The notes under the pieces were generated by a model. It was not told where the DNA came from. It saw only the letters and a program-made list of their open reading frames with translations, and made no database searches. Of a stretch of 64,000 nt of DNA, positions 16,333 through 24,850 are shown in pieces. This DNA comes from Magnetococcales bacterium (lineage in GTDB: Bacteria > Pseudomonadota > Magnetococcia > Magnetococcales > JADFYX01). Made by a program: the position numbers and the translations under genes. Location: contig JADFZU010000001.1 in assembly GCA_015232365.1 (NCBI GenBank), positions 1 through 64,000 of the forward strand, in the 5' to 3' direction. Every line of letters starts with the position of its first letter. The first letter of the stretch is position 1.

Positions 16333-18915
16333 ATGAAATGGTTGGGTAAAAATCTTTGGAGCGTTATTCTCTTGCTGATCGTTCTCTTTATTGCTTTTGA
16401 CAGTAGTAAAGCGATGCAGCGTTTAGAGATTGCTGCCTACGACCTTGTGGTGAGTAGCAACCGGCATGTGGCAGATGGGGAGGTTATGCTGGTCGCTATT
16501 GATAACCGGAGCCTTAACCACATTGGTTCCTGGCCCTGGTCCAGAAAAAGATTTGTCGAGTTGATCAATATACTCTCTCAGGGTGTTCCTAAAATACTTG
16601 TTAATACAATGACTTTTTCCAAAGAGAAAGCCAAGCCCAAAGCTTCTGAGTTGGGGGAGACTCTCCGTTACCTGAAAAGTGTCGCAATTGAGGAGAAGCT
16701 TGCCAGATCTCTTCAGCCAGGAACCTCTTTAAAGCACGAGGTGATCAACCATTTTTCTAAATTACGGAATATTTTAATGGCCGGTTTGGAGTCGATGGAT
16801 GAGGATCAGCAATTAGTAGCAGCCTATAAGAGTGCCGGTAATGTTATTCAGGGAATCGAGATGGTAGTGGATGATGAGTTGAGCACTGCTGATGCAATCA
16901 AGTTGCCTGAATATTTGCTTGATAACAATGGGAGTGGGGAACTACATATGCCTTCATCCCGTAGTGATGAGGCGCATGGATACGCAATTACCTTACCTGA
17001 CGATCTTTTAGGAAAATCTGCTGCTGCCGTTGGGGTTTTTCTTCATGAGTGGGATTTTGATGGAGTTGCCCGTAAAAGCCGGTTGGTGGTGGACTATGCT
17101 GGAGTCCAGCTACCATCTCTCGCTTTAGCTGTGGTTGCAAAAAGTCAAAATATTCCTGTCTCCAAAGTGGAGTATAGACAAAACCATCTTGATATTGGCC
17201 ACCTTGAGATTGGAATTGATAAAGATCTCTACTTTTATCAGCATTTTTATGATGGTGAAGCCGGAGAGCCTGCTTTTAAGACAGTGTCATTTTTTGACCT
17301 GCTTAATGGCCGGGTAAATCCTGAAATTTTCTATAATAAAATAGTCCTGGTCGGAGCTACAGCAGTGAGTATCTCTCCTGGCATAGTTACCCCAGTTGCC
17401 AATAGTGTCGCACCGGTTGTTCTTCTTGCTCAGCAGATTACCACCCTCCTTAATCAAGCCCCATACCGAATTCCCAGTTGGGCCGGTATTGTAAAAATTA
17501 CTCTCTATATTGCTATTGGTGGTTTCCTTCTTCTATTGCTGCCTAAGTTGCCAAGACGTTTTGCCGTTACCACTGTTGTTTTAGCTAGTTTGTTGCTTGT
17601 TATTGTCTACTATCAACTACTTGCTTACTCGATTTGGGTTCAGGTTATGGGGCCGCTTTTGCTGTTGGTTATTGGATCATCCGTAAATTTTGCCAAAGGT
17701 GATATGTCTGGCTTGATTCAAATATCCAGGTTTGGTCAAGAGAGAGATGAGTCGCAGCGTATGTTGGGGTTGGCTTTCCAGGGGCAGGGGCAGTTGGACC
17801 TGGCTTTTGCCAAGTTTGTCAACTGCAAGCTCGATAGCGTAGTGATGGAGATGCTCTACGACCTGGCGACAGATTATGAACGGAATCGTCGTTTTGAGCA
17901 GAGTATAGAGGTGTTGCAATACATATCAGCGGCCCAACCTGAATACCGGGATGTCCCTGCACGTTTGGAGCAGAATCAAATAGCGATCAATCAGCGGTTG
18001 GATATGGACGAGCAGACCTCTTCTGATCAGCAGTCGGTAATTTTTATTGACCGATACTCTCTAGGTGAAGAGCTTGGCCGTGGTGCGTTAGGGACAGTTT
18101 TTCTTGGGCGTGACTCCCGTGAAAATCGTTTGGTAGCTGTAAAACTAATTCCTATGGTTGAGATTTTTGAGGCATCAATGATGGAGGATGCCTTACAACA
18201 TTTTGTTGAAATTCTAAAAACTGTTAAAAGCCTTGATCATCCAAACATAGTCAAAGTTTTAAATGGTGGTGATAGCTATGGTCGAGCTTATATGGTCATG
18301 GAGCATATCTCTGGACGCAGTCTCTCTTTTTATGTGCAAAAAGAGCACCTTTTACCGCTGCCATTGGTTATTCAAATTGTTGTAAAAATTGCCATGGCAC
18401 TGGATTTTGCCCAACAAAAGGGGGCTATACACGGTAACTTAAAACCATCTAACATTCTTTTTGATCCTGAAAGCAAGGATATTAAGATTGTGGACTTTGC
18501 CCTGTATAGTTTGATCAATCTGGGCGGAAGCCGAATGATCTCACTGCGCCCTCATGCCCAGGAGGTCTCTTACTATCTCTCTCCAGAGTGCTCAAAGGGG
18601 GCTGTTCCAGATTGTCAGTCAGATATTTTTTCTTTGGGAGTTATTTTCTACAAGCTTTTGACTGGAGAGTCTCCTTTTGCCCTTAATGAACAGCTCTATT
18701 ATGACCTGGACGAAGATCTTATTTACGATCCACCAAAACCAGTATCATTTCACAATAGGGCAGTTCCTCCCTGTCTGAATGAAATTATTGATAAAATGTT
18801 GAGTATTGATCCTCAAAAGCGTTTTGTGCGTGGTGCTCTTCTTGCCAAGTCTTTGGTAAACTGTGTAAAACGCCAAGTTTCAGACATTGAGAAAAAAAAC
18901 CGGGAAAAGTTGTAA
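16333..18915 (+). CDS. CHASE2-domain membrane serine/threonine pseudokinase
   Basis: 860 residues. After an N-terminal transmembrane helix (about 5-25) comes an extracytoplasmic CHASE2 sensor (about 30-370; VMLVAIDNRSLNHIGSWPWS), then two or three membrane helices (about 386-455), a TPR-like helical linker (RMLGLAFQGQGQLDLAFAKF), and a eukaryotic-type kinase domain (about 572-855). The Gly loop LGRGALGTVFLG and VAVK lysine (Lys604) are intact, but the catalytic loop reads IHGNLKPSN (Asn702 in place of the catalytic Asp) and the Mg-binding motif reads DFA rather than DFG (Asp721 kept). Family members normally have HRD/HGD. It is therefore probably a nucleotide-binding scaffold or allosteric switch. 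Start ATG 16333; TTG at 16327 is possible. Confidence 0.88.
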   Translation: MKWLGKNLWSVILLLIVLFIAFDSSKAMQRLEIAAYDLVVSSNRHVADGEVMLVAIDNRSLNHIGSWPWSRKRFVELINILSQGVPKILVNTMTFSKEKAKPKASELGETLRYLKSVAIEEKLARSLQPGTSLKHEVINHFSKLRNILMAGLESMDEDQQLVAAYKSAGNVIQGIEMVVDDELSTADAIKLPEYLLDNNGSGELHMPSSRSDEAHGYAITLPDDLLGKSAAAVGVFLHEWDFDGVARKSRLVVDYAGVQLPSLALAVVAKSQNIPVSKVEYRQNHLDIGHLEIGIDKDLYFYQHFYDGEAGEPAFKTVSFFDLLNGRVNPEIFYNKIVLVGATAVSISPGIVTPVANSVAPVVLLAQQITTLLNQAPYRIPSWAGIVKITLYIAIGGFLLLLLPKLPRRFAVTTVVLASLLLVIVYYQLLAYSIWVQVMGPLLLLVIGSSVNFAKGDMSGLIQISRFGQERDESQRMLGLAFQGQGQLDLAFAKFVNCKLDSVVMEMLYDLATDYERNRRFEQSIEVLQYISAAQPEYRDVPARLEQNQIAINQRLDMDEQTSSDQQSVIFIDRYSLGEELGRGALGTVFLGRDSRENRLVAVKLIPMVEIFEASMMEDALQHFVEILKTVKSLDHPNIVKVLNGGDSYGRAYMVMEHISGRSLSFYVQKEHLLPLPLVIQIVVKIAMALDFAQQKGAIHGNLKPSNILFDPESKDIKIVDFALYSLINLGGSRMISLRPHAQEVSYYLSPECSKGAVPDCQSDIFSLGVIFYKLLTGESPFALNEQLYYDLDEDLIYDPPKPVSFHNRAVPPCLNEIIDKMLSIDPQKRFVRGALLAKSLVNCVKRQVSDIEKKNREKL

Positions 18916-19093
18916 ATTATCTGTTATGATCAACTTACAAGAGTATTTACTCTGTTTTTTTGCTAGAAATTTTTTTGTTGTTTTCTTGTCGTGATTTTAG
19001 GTGTATGATCGGGAAACTACATTGATTGAGAGTAGTTGTACTGTGTCCAATTATTAACTGAGTATGTATTTGATTTGCAGGAGGCTACAGATA

Positions 19094-19474
19094 ATGAAAC
19101 AACTTAGCAACAAAGGTACTTTGGTAGCTGGTATTGCTTTTTTAGCTGCAGGTGCGTTTTTACCAGCTCAGGCTGAAGCTGGTTGGGAATTTCTTGGTCA
19201 CCCAGCTCCAGTAATGGCTGTGCCAAGCCCTGTTTATGTCTATCAAACACCTTATTATACTTATGATGCTCCGGCAGTTGCTGCCCCTTATTACTATGCA
19301 CCTGCCCAGCAAAAGGCTGATAAGAGTGTAGAGAAGAAAAAAGAAGAGCCAAAACAAGAAATGGTTGAGCAGCCAAAAGCAGCTCAAACCTATCTCTACT
19401 ATGGTCCTCTTTATGCTCAACCAGTCTATGCAACTCCAGTATACTCCTATCCTCATCCGATAGTTATCTGGTAG
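19094..19474 (+). CDS. Secreted Tyr/Pro-rich low-complexity protein
   Basis: 126 residues of unknown function. A Sec signal peptide is clear (KK-poor n-region, hydrophobic LVAGIAFLAAGAFLPAQ, cleavage after AEA before GWEF). The mature part has two Tyr/Pro/Ala-rich blocks (for example YVYQTPYYTYDAP and YAQPVYATPVYSYPHP) separated by a Lys/Glu/Gln spacer (VEKKKEEPKQEMVEQPK). There are no cysteines. AGGAGG lies nine bases before the ATG at 19094, so the upstream in-frame start at 19064 is rejected. It has its own terminator and no operon partner, suggesting an abundant envelope or surface protein. Confidence 0.7.
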   Translation: MKQLSNKGTLVAGIAFLAAGAFLPAQAEAGWEFLGHPAPVMAVPSPVYVYQTPYYTYDAPAVAAPYYYAPAQQKADKSVEKKKEEPKQEMVEQPKAAQTYLYYGPLYAQPVYATPVYSYPHPIVIW

Positions 19475-19502
19475 TATTTTTGGTTGTATAGCTGTAGAGG
19501 TA

Positions 19503-19552
19503 TTAAACAAAAATAGCCACTGTTCAATTGAACAGTGGCTATTTTTGTTTAA
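19503..19552. terminator. Perfect 50-base palindromic terminator
   Basis: A loopless perfect palindrome centred on TTCAA/TTGAA with core AATAGCCACTG and A-tract/T-tract flanks on both sides. It serves the convergent secreted-protein and arsJ genes as a bidirectional rho-independent terminator. Confidence 0.9.
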
Positions 19553-19666
19553 ATTTAATGATAGGGTTTCCGCTAAATATGCCACAACATATTGATTAAT
19601 ATAGGAAAACCCTGCTAACATAAATCTGGCTGCAATTACCCATGATATAGCAGATAAAGTCTGATA

Positions 19667-20908
19667 TTACCCTCTTATCTGCTGCCATTTTGTGTGGCTG
19701 GGAAGTCCTATGGAGATTAAGCTGGCAGCAGCAATAAAAGCTACAGACGTCCATAAACAGCCATGGATTCCATATAGTTGGTAGATTACACCAGAGAGAA
19801 CAGTTCCGGTTAATCGTCCTGCAGCGTTAGCCATATAATAAAAGCCAACGTTCATGGCTACACTGTCCCGGTCTGAGTAGAGCAAAATCAGAAAAGAGTG
19901 GACTGAAGAGTTGATGGCAAAAACTGCTCCAAACAGGGTCAAGCCAACGACAATAGCAACGGCAGGATCAAGCTGCTGAGTAAGTGCAACAGAGATTCCG
20001 GCAGGGAACATCAGTAGTATGGTTGCCCATAGACGTGCCGATTGACCATCTGGACCTGCACCGTCTGTTCTTCCCTTGAAGATACCGGGAGCTACCGCTT
20101 GAACAACTCCGTATCCGATTACCCATAGAGCTAAAAATGTTCCTATTTGGGTGTGGGACCAGTTTAGATGTTCAGCAAAAAATACCGGCAAAGCAACAGT
20201 AAACCAGACATCACGGGAGCCGAAAAGAAAAAACCTGGCTGCTGAAAGACGGTTGATTTGTGGGGTTTTAGAAAAAAGCTGCTTGAATTTTACTTTGCTT
20301 TTGGCTTTACCCATATCTTTAGGCAGTAACAGGCCAGTTAGAAGCATGGCAGTTAACAGTCCTATAGCTAAAGTGAGTAGGGCAAGCTGAAATCCCCATA
20401 TAGCAAGCAAAAATCCACCAAGAAAAAACCCCGCCCCTTTGAGTGAGTTTTTAGAACCGGTTAAAACAGCTACCATCTTAAACAGTTTGGAGTCTGACTC
20501 CTCACCTTCAGGGACCATCAGCTTAACACTGGACTTCGCACTCATTTTGTTTAAATCTTTGGCTATACCAGATAGAGCCATGAAAAACATTACATAGGAG
20601 ATAGAGAGCCAGGAAGGGTCTACTGCCAGCATGGTCAGAGCTAAAATTTGTAGGCACATACCTGCCAACATAGTTGTGTTGAGTCCTAAACGGGAGCCTA
20701 TATAGCCACCAACTGCATTGGTTACGATACCAAACACCTCATAAAACAGAAACAGAAAGGCGATCTCAATTGGTGTATAACCAAGATTGTGAAAATGGAG
20801 CACAACCAACATGTGGATGGCACCATCGGTTATGGTAAAGGCCCAATAGGCAATGGTCACCAATAGATAGTTACGAATTCCTGCTTTAGCTGTGGCAGAT
20901 GAGGTCAT
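19667..20908 (-). CDS. arsJ: ArsJ, organoarsenical (1-arseno-3-phosphoglycerate) efflux permease
   Basis: 413-residue major facilitator with about 12 membrane helices. Family-typical blocks are visible: YWAFTITDGAIHMLVVLHFH, FYEVFGIVTNAVGGYIG, ALSGIAKDLNKMSAKSSVKL, LTGSKNSLKGAGFFLGG and SAARFFLFGSRDVWFTVALP. ArsJ exports 1-arseno-3-phosphoglycerate made by a dedicated GAPDH, giving arsenate resistance; the gap gene is directly upstream here, as in described ars operons. The in-frame extension to 20977 is rejected because its first 15 residues are encoded by a REP-like hairpin; ATG 20908 is preceded by AGAGAG. Transcription ends at the palindrome near 19.5 kb. Confidence 0.95.
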   Translation of the reverse strand: MTSSATAKAGIRNYLLVTIAYWAFTITDGAIHMLVVLHFHNLGYTPIEIAFLFLFYEVFGIVTNAVGGYIGSRLGLNTTMLAGMCLQILALTMLAVDPSWLSISYVMFFMALSGIAKDLNKMSAKSSVKLMVPEGEESDSKLFKMVAVLTGSKNSLKGAGFFLGGFLLAIWGFQLALLTLAIGLLTAMLLTGLLLPKDMGKAKSKVKFKQLFSKTPQINRLSAARFFLFGSRDVWFTVALPVFFAEHLNWSHTQIGTFLALWVIGYGVVQAVAPGIFKGRTDGAGPDGQSARLWATILLMFPAGISVALTQQLDPAVAIVVGLTLFGAVFAINSSVHSFLILLYSDRDSVAMNVGFYYMANAAGRLTGTVLSGVIYQLYGIHGCLWTSVAFIAAASLISIGLPSHTKWQQIRG

Positions 20909-20938
20909 GGCAGCTCTCTTATATATTGAGATGGGTTT

Positions 20939-20985
20939 GGGAAGGTGGCACCCCCTTCCCAATGGGGTTTGGGGCAACGCCCCAA
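20939..20985. repeat. REP-like double hairpin inside the ars operon
   Basis: Two GC-rich stems in tandem: GGGAAGG/CCTTCCC (20939-20960) and TTGGGGC/GCCCCAA (20969-20985). The layout is like bacterial REP units. It fills the 82-base gap between gap and arsJ and could act as an mRNA stabiliser or expression divider. Confidence 0.7.
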
Positions 20986-20990
20986 CTTAA

Positions 20991-22001
20991 TCAGCTAATA
21001 CTTCTAGCAACTTTTCCAACAAGCTCCATCATCCGACAAGAGTAGCCCCACTCATTATCATACCATGCAAGGATTTTTACCTGGGTTTCGTTAATTACCA
21101 TGGTTGAAAGAGCATCGACAATTGATGAGCGAGGGTCATCTTTATAATCAATTGAGACCAGCGGTAGCTCTTCATAACCAAGAATTCCTTTTAATGGCCC
21201 TTCGGCAGCACTCTTCATCATGGCGTTTATCTCCTCAACGCTAGTGGCTCTTGGTACTTCAAAAACCATGTCGGTAAGTGAAGCGTTGAGTAGGGGGACC
21301 CGGACTGCCATACCGTTCATTTTTCCTGCTAACTCTGGAAAGATTTGGATAATGGCTTTGGCAGAGCCAGAGGTTGTTGGAATCAGTGACATAGAGCAGG
21401 CTCTGGCACGGCGTAGATCTTTATGGCCTAAGTCAATAATTGTTTGGGTATTGGTGATGTCATGAATGGTGGTCATCGAAGCATGTTTAATGCCGATGTT
21501 ATCCAGCATCACTTTAACAACAGGAGCAAGGCAGTTAGTGGTACAAGAGGCAGGGGTTATTATGTTGTGTTGCTCTGGATTGTAGAGGTGGTCGTTGATT
21601 CCCATAACCAGATTGAGGCCGCCATCTTTTACCGGAGCAGAGACAACCACTTTTTTGATTCCTTGATCAAAATAGGGCTGGAGTGCCTCTTGGCTTTTAA
21701 ATTTACCACTGCAGTCAAGAACCATATCTATACCCATAGCGGCCCAGTTTACATCACCAGGCTTGGCCTCTGAAGAGTAAGAAATTTTATTACCATTAAC
21801 TGTTATAGAGTCTCCACTACCGCTGACATCATGGTTGAAAATACCGTGGACCGAATCATATTTTAATAGGTGTGCAGAGCATCTGGCATCAGCTTTCAAC
21901 TCATTAATATGCACAACCTCAAAATCTTTACTGCCAAAAGCGGCCCTGAATCCCAAACGTCCCATGCGGCCAAAGCCATTGATTCCAATGCGAATAGACA
22001 T
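20991..22001 (-). CDS. gap: Glyceraldehyde-3-phosphate dehydrogenase of the ars operon
   Basis: Catalyses oxidative phosphorylation of G3P; with arsenate it forms 1-arseno-3-phosphoglycerate, the ArsJ substrate. About 336 residues with the NAD-binding [15 protein letters not shown] and the catalytic Cys in [11 protein letters not shown], plus the C-terminal [11 protein letters not shown]. Its position between arsR and arsJ indicates an arsenate-resistance role rather than, or in addition to, central glycolysis. ATG at 22001 has TTGGAG six bases upstream; the GTG at 22007 overlaps that site. It starts 55 bases after arsR. Confidence 0.95.
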   Translation of the reverse strand: MSIRIGINGFGRMGRLGFRAAFGSKDFEVVHINELKADARCSAHLLKYDSVHGIFNHDVSGSGDSITVNGNKISYSSEAKPGDVNWAAMGIDMVLDCSGKFKSQEALQPYFDQGIKKVVVSAPVKDGGLNLVMGINDHLYNPEQHNIITPASCTTNCLAPVVKVMLDNIGIKHASMTTIHDITNTQTIIDLGHKDLRRARACSMSLIPTTSGSAKAIIQIFPELAGKMNGMAVRVPLLNASLTDMVFEVPRATSVEEINAMMKSAAEGPLKGILGYEELPLVSIDYKDDPRSSIVDALSTMVINETQVKILAWYDNEWGYSCRMMELVGKVARSIS

Positions 22002-22018
22002 TTTCACTCCAATATTGT

Positions 22019-22038
22019 GTATGCGGATTAACGAATAT
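22019..22038 (-). promoter_or_regulatory. Possible second ArsR-type box upstream of gap
   Basis: On the minus strand ATATTCGTTAATCCGCATAC shares ATATTCGTT with the complement of the box in the arsR promoter and has an imperfect dyad (ATnCG/CGnAT). It lies in the arsR-gap gap. It may be a second binding site or chance similarity. Confidence 0.35.
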
Positions 22039-22056
22039 AATTATCAACAAAAAAAA

Positions 22057-22407
22057 TTAACAACCACTTGCTGATTCTCCCAGCTTGGAGAGATTAGCAA
22101 GATCAATATTTATCTGTTTACTTAATGGCCCATGTTGTTGCAGAGCTTTAAGAATAGCCTGGGCCATCTCATCGTCCTGCTTGGCAATGCTATAGTGCAT
22201 CCAGAGCTTCTCCCGGCGGGCATGGAGCCATCCTGAGTTGCGTAGATAGGCTAGATGTCTTGAAACCATGCTCTGGGATACCCCGGTTATGGCTACTAAA
22301 TCACATACACAAATATCTTTGGCTGTGCTTATTATTGAGAGCAGCCGAATCCTTAACGGTTCTGAGAGAGCTTTATAGTTTGCAGCCCAGTGATCTAGCT
22401 TTTCCAT
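22057..22407 (-). CDS. arsR: ArsR-family arsenite-responsive repressor
   Basis: 116 residues with a winged helix-turn-helix (SEPLRIRLLSII, then SQSMVSRHLAYLRNSGWL). The metalloregulatory motif ICVCDLV in helix alpha-3 provides the two Cys thiols of the ELCVCDL-type As(III) site; a further Cys ends the protein. Expected to repress arsR-gap-arsJ until arsenite binds. A good promoter with an overlapping dyad is immediately upstream. It is the first gene of the operon, 39 bases after the ydjM-like gene on the same strand. Confidence 0.95.
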   Translation of the reverse strand: MEKLDHWAANYKALSEPLRIRLLSIISTAKDICVCDLVAITGVSQSMVSRHLAYLRNSGWLHARREKLWMHYSIAKQDDEMAQAILKALQQHGPLSKQINIDLANLSKLGESASGC

Positions 22408-22413
22408 AACGGG

Positions 22414-22442
22414 ACTATATTCGTTTAGGCAGATATGGTCAA
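22414..22442 (-). promoter_or_regulatory. arsR promoter with overlapping ArsR dyad operator
   Basis: Read on the minus strand, TTGACC (22442-22437) and TATAGT (22419-22414) are separated by 17 bases, each five of six to consensus. The spacer and its edges (22417-22436) form an imperfect dyad, ATATCTGCCT facing AAACGAATAT (common ATATYYGYYT). Repressor binding there would block RNA polymerase. Confidence 0.7.
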
Positions 22443-22446
22443 GTTA

Positions 22447-23199
22447 TTAATTTGAAAAGCTCCACCACTGCCATATTTTAAATTTAATCCCCGTGAACCA
22501 GCCGTTGCTTGGGTAAAAGTTTTCTTCAACTTGCTGCCAGGTTGCAGGGTCGGTTATTGTGGTTAGCAGATCATCGGTTGCCGGGGTTAGGGTATATAGA
22601 GTTGCGGTTGCCAGATAGAGTAGTCCGGTAGCGGCAATGTTTGGTGAATAAAATTTTATCGCAGTGCCAAATGATTTACTGACCCCGCCAAGGTTGAAGA
22701 TATTGAGGCTGTTGAGTTCATCTAAGATCAGGTGAATCATAAAACCAATAAACAGAAAGCCTGATACCACCCATACTGTTCTGTTATCCAGTGAATAGAG
22801 TCTGCTCAATGAAATACTGCATATAAACATTGAGAGAAATGCCGCAGGTATGGAGTGAAAAATACCCCGGTGGACTGTTAAACTGGTAAAGAGGCCAAAA
22901 ACTACCAGTTTAAAGAGCAAAAATACACCAAACCAAAATAGTAGCAACTCTATGGTAGATAGATATTCCGCCTGACTCATGATGATAAAAAAAGAAAAGA
23001 TTATTGAGAAAGATGTGAAGCTAACTGTTAATACGGTTGAGGTGTCGGAGTCTATATCTGGCAGTATTCCACCTAAAACTACTGCGGCAAAACATAATAA
23101 CAGGCTGTTTTGATCCAGCATGCCGGCCGACAATAGTGAAGTTGCTCCTATACCACCAACTACTGCAGCGGTAAAAAAATGTGCTTTAAAGCCAGCCAT
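22447..23199 (-). CDS. YdjM-like membrane-bound metal-dependent hydrolase (DUF457)
   Basis: 250 residues with about five or six membrane helices. Conserved polar motifs of the YdjM/DUF457 group sit between helices: an early His in FKAHFFTAA, LGGILPDIDSDTS, VHRGIFHSIPAA and HLILDELNS. These His/Asp residues are expected to bind metal in the membrane. The biological substrate is unknown; E. coli YdjM is LexA-regulated, but no SOS box is apparent here. It starts two bases after the Memo-AMMECR1 stop, so the two are co-transcribed, and may read through into arsR. Confidence 0.85.
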   Translation of the reverse strand: MAGFKAHFFTAAVVGGIGATSLLSAGMLDQNSLLLCFAAVVLGGILPDIDSDTSTVLTVSFTSFSIIFSFFIIMSQAEYLSTIELLLFWFGVFLLFKLVVFGLFTSLTVHRGIFHSIPAAFLSMFICSISLSRLYSLDNRTVWVVSGFLFIGFMIHLILDELNSLNIFNLGGVSKSFGTAIKFYSPNIAATGLLYLATATLYTLTPATDDLLTTITDPATWQQVEENFYPSNGWFTGIKFKIWQWWSFSN

Positions 23200-23201
23200 A
23201 C

Positions 23202-24584
23202 TTAACCTGTTTCTTTTGTTTTTTCTACAGTGTAGGTTGAAATATTTGGATTATTTTTCCAGCAATCGCCTTGTAGTCCAGCTTTTTGGCAGAGATGCTC
23301 TAAAAATTGTACCGGGTTGGGAAGTTGTTCCCAGACTTGGGGAAGAAATGTTGAACGGTGACCATTTTTTTCTAAAATCACGCCATGAATTCCCGGTTTA
23401 AGGCGGGTTAAAAGATCTTCTCCATCATGGTAGAGCAGAGGTGTGGCTTCTGTTAATCTTGAGACTTCAACCCTTAAATCTGCAAGCTCTTCTCTGGTGA
23501 CCGCTGCAAAACGGGGGTCTCTAGTGGCAGCAGAGATGGAGTTCTCCAAAAGATCTTCTGCCAGAGAGCGGTGAGCAACCAGTGAGCCTATACAGCCTCG
23601 AAGTTGGCCGTTTTTTGTCAGGGTGATAAATGTCGCTCCTTGTTGTGCAAGGTCTGGAAACTGTTTAATCAGGGTAGTGGCTTCAAGCCCTTTTGTGCCG
23701 CCAAGAACTTTCTCCAAGTGGCTGCGAACCAGTCTTGGCAGGTCTGCTGTGGTTGTTGCCGGGGTTGTTCTAGCAGGTGTTGACTGGTTGGGGTGGAATA
23801 GATAAGTGGCATAGCCGACCACACTATTTTTATCACCGGCTGTATCACCAGAGTTACAGTATTTGCTCAGTGAAGGCTGCCATTTCTGCCGCCGGGCCAT
23901 CTCCAACAGTGCTGCTATTCCGGTGCGGCCGCAAGCTTCACAGGACTCTATCTCTCTTGGTTGCTGGGATAGAACAGCGTCATGACTGTTCTGGTCAAGC
24001 TTCTGGGCTTGTTGGTAAGGGTGAAAATGGGAGAGGTCTGATGAGACGATGATAAGGTCTTCTTGTTGCCAGCAGGTGGCTACAATGTCGGCTAGCTGAC
24101 CACCACTAATATCGCCAAACATAATGGGAACCAGCCTAAAATTGACCACTGTCTCTTGGAGAAATGGTAGCTGTACCTCTAAAGCGTGGTCCATTTTATG
24201 TGATGCAGGGTTATTTGTTACATCAGGTAGCTTTAGGAGCTTCTCTATAGTTTCCTGATCCAGAGTTATGTCTCCCAACGGAGTTTGATAGGCTGAATAG
24301 TTGCCAACCGAGACTCCATCCAGATAGACCCGGTGGCTTGGAGCCAGGACAAAAACCCGTCTTGGTCTCTCTATAGGGGCTTTTTTAAGGTTTTTATAAC
24401 CGTAGGCGGCAACTTGTCCAGAGTAGATAAATCCAGCATGGGGAGAGACAAAGGCCGGAGGCTCTCCCTCAGCAGCAAGAGGAGCTTTAGCGAGAAAGCT
24501 TTGAACCATACTGCGTAGTTCTTGTGGGTCTTGGGGATAGAATGTTCCGGCTACGGCTGCTGGACGGATGTTTTGTGCTTGCAT
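23202..24584 (-). CDS. Fused AmmeMemoRadiSam system proteins B and A (Memo-AMMECR1)
   Basis: 460 residues combining two modules normally encoded separately. Residues about 1-270 are Memo-like, resembling LigB dioxygenases (AGTFYPQDPQEL, SPHAGFIYSGQVAAYGY, then VSSDLSHFHPY and the CEACGRTGIAALLE region). Residues about 280-455 are AMMECR1 (GATFITLTKNGQLRGCIG, LVAHRSLAEDL, RDPRFAAVTREEL, GIHGVILEKNG). In bacteria these occur with a radical SAM enzyme; none is in this window. The reaction is unknown. Its start is preceded by GGAGA. It is first in a minus-strand unit with the YdjM-like gene. Confidence 0.92.
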   Translation of the reverse strand: MQAQNIRPAAVAGTFYPQDPQELRSMVQSFLAKAPLAAEGEPPAFVSPHAGFIYSGQVAAYGYKNLKKAPIERPRRVFVLAPSHRVYLDGVSVGNYSAYQTPLGDITLDQETIEKLLKLPDVTNNPASHKMDHALEVQLPFLQETVVNFRLVPIMFGDISGGQLADIVATCWQQEDLIIVSSDLSHFHPYQQAQKLDQNSHDAVLSQQPREIESCEACGRTGIAALLEMARRQKWQPSLSKYCNSGDTAGDKNSVVGYATYLFHPNQSTPARTTPATTTADLPRLVRSHLEKVLGGTKGLEATTLIKQFPDLAQQGATFITLTKNGQLRGCIGSLVAHRSLAEDLLENSISAATRDPRFAAVTREELADLRVEVSRLTEATPLLYHDGEDLLTRLKPGIHGVILEKNGHRSTFLPQVWEQLPNPVQFLEHLCQKAGLQGDCWKNNPNISTYTVEKTKETG

Positions 24585-24606
24585 GGTCTGTTCTCCTCTC
24601 CATTAT

Positions 24607-24770
24607 CCTATATTAGCCGGCTTGGCCTATATTAATGGTGTAACATATTGATATGTCTGTTTAATAAGAAAAAAATATAAGCCAGCTTTGCTGGTAAAGA
24701 GGTTTTTTTCTACTTTGCAGGTTAATCAATAGGTTGTCCCTGTGGTGCACACCCAACTGCCTAATATAGG
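24607..24770. repeat. Palindromic intergenic repeat, copy C (diverged)
   Basis: Left end TCCTATATTAGCCGGCTTGG and right end CACCCAACTGCCTAATATAGG are complementary over most of 20 bases. The interior is diverged but keeps the A-rich and T-rich inner arms (AATAAGAAAAAAA and TTTTTTTCT) around CCAGCTTTGCTGG. It lies between the divergent Memo fusion and yejA. Confidence 0.7.
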
Positions 24771-24850
24771 ATCATTGCTTGCAAACTGATTGATATCAGG
24801 CCATTCTGTTCTCTTTTATGTAAGAAATATAACTTATAACAGGTCAGGCC

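Noticed and set aside
16113..16349. Plus-strand ORF of 78 residues before the CHASE2 gene
   Set aside because: It is read through the palindromic repeat B and overlaps the kinase start; not a gene.
20909..20977. N-terminal extension of arsJ (MPQTPLGRGCHLPKP...)
   Set aside because: It is the translation of the REP-like hairpin; known ArsJ proteins start near MTSS.
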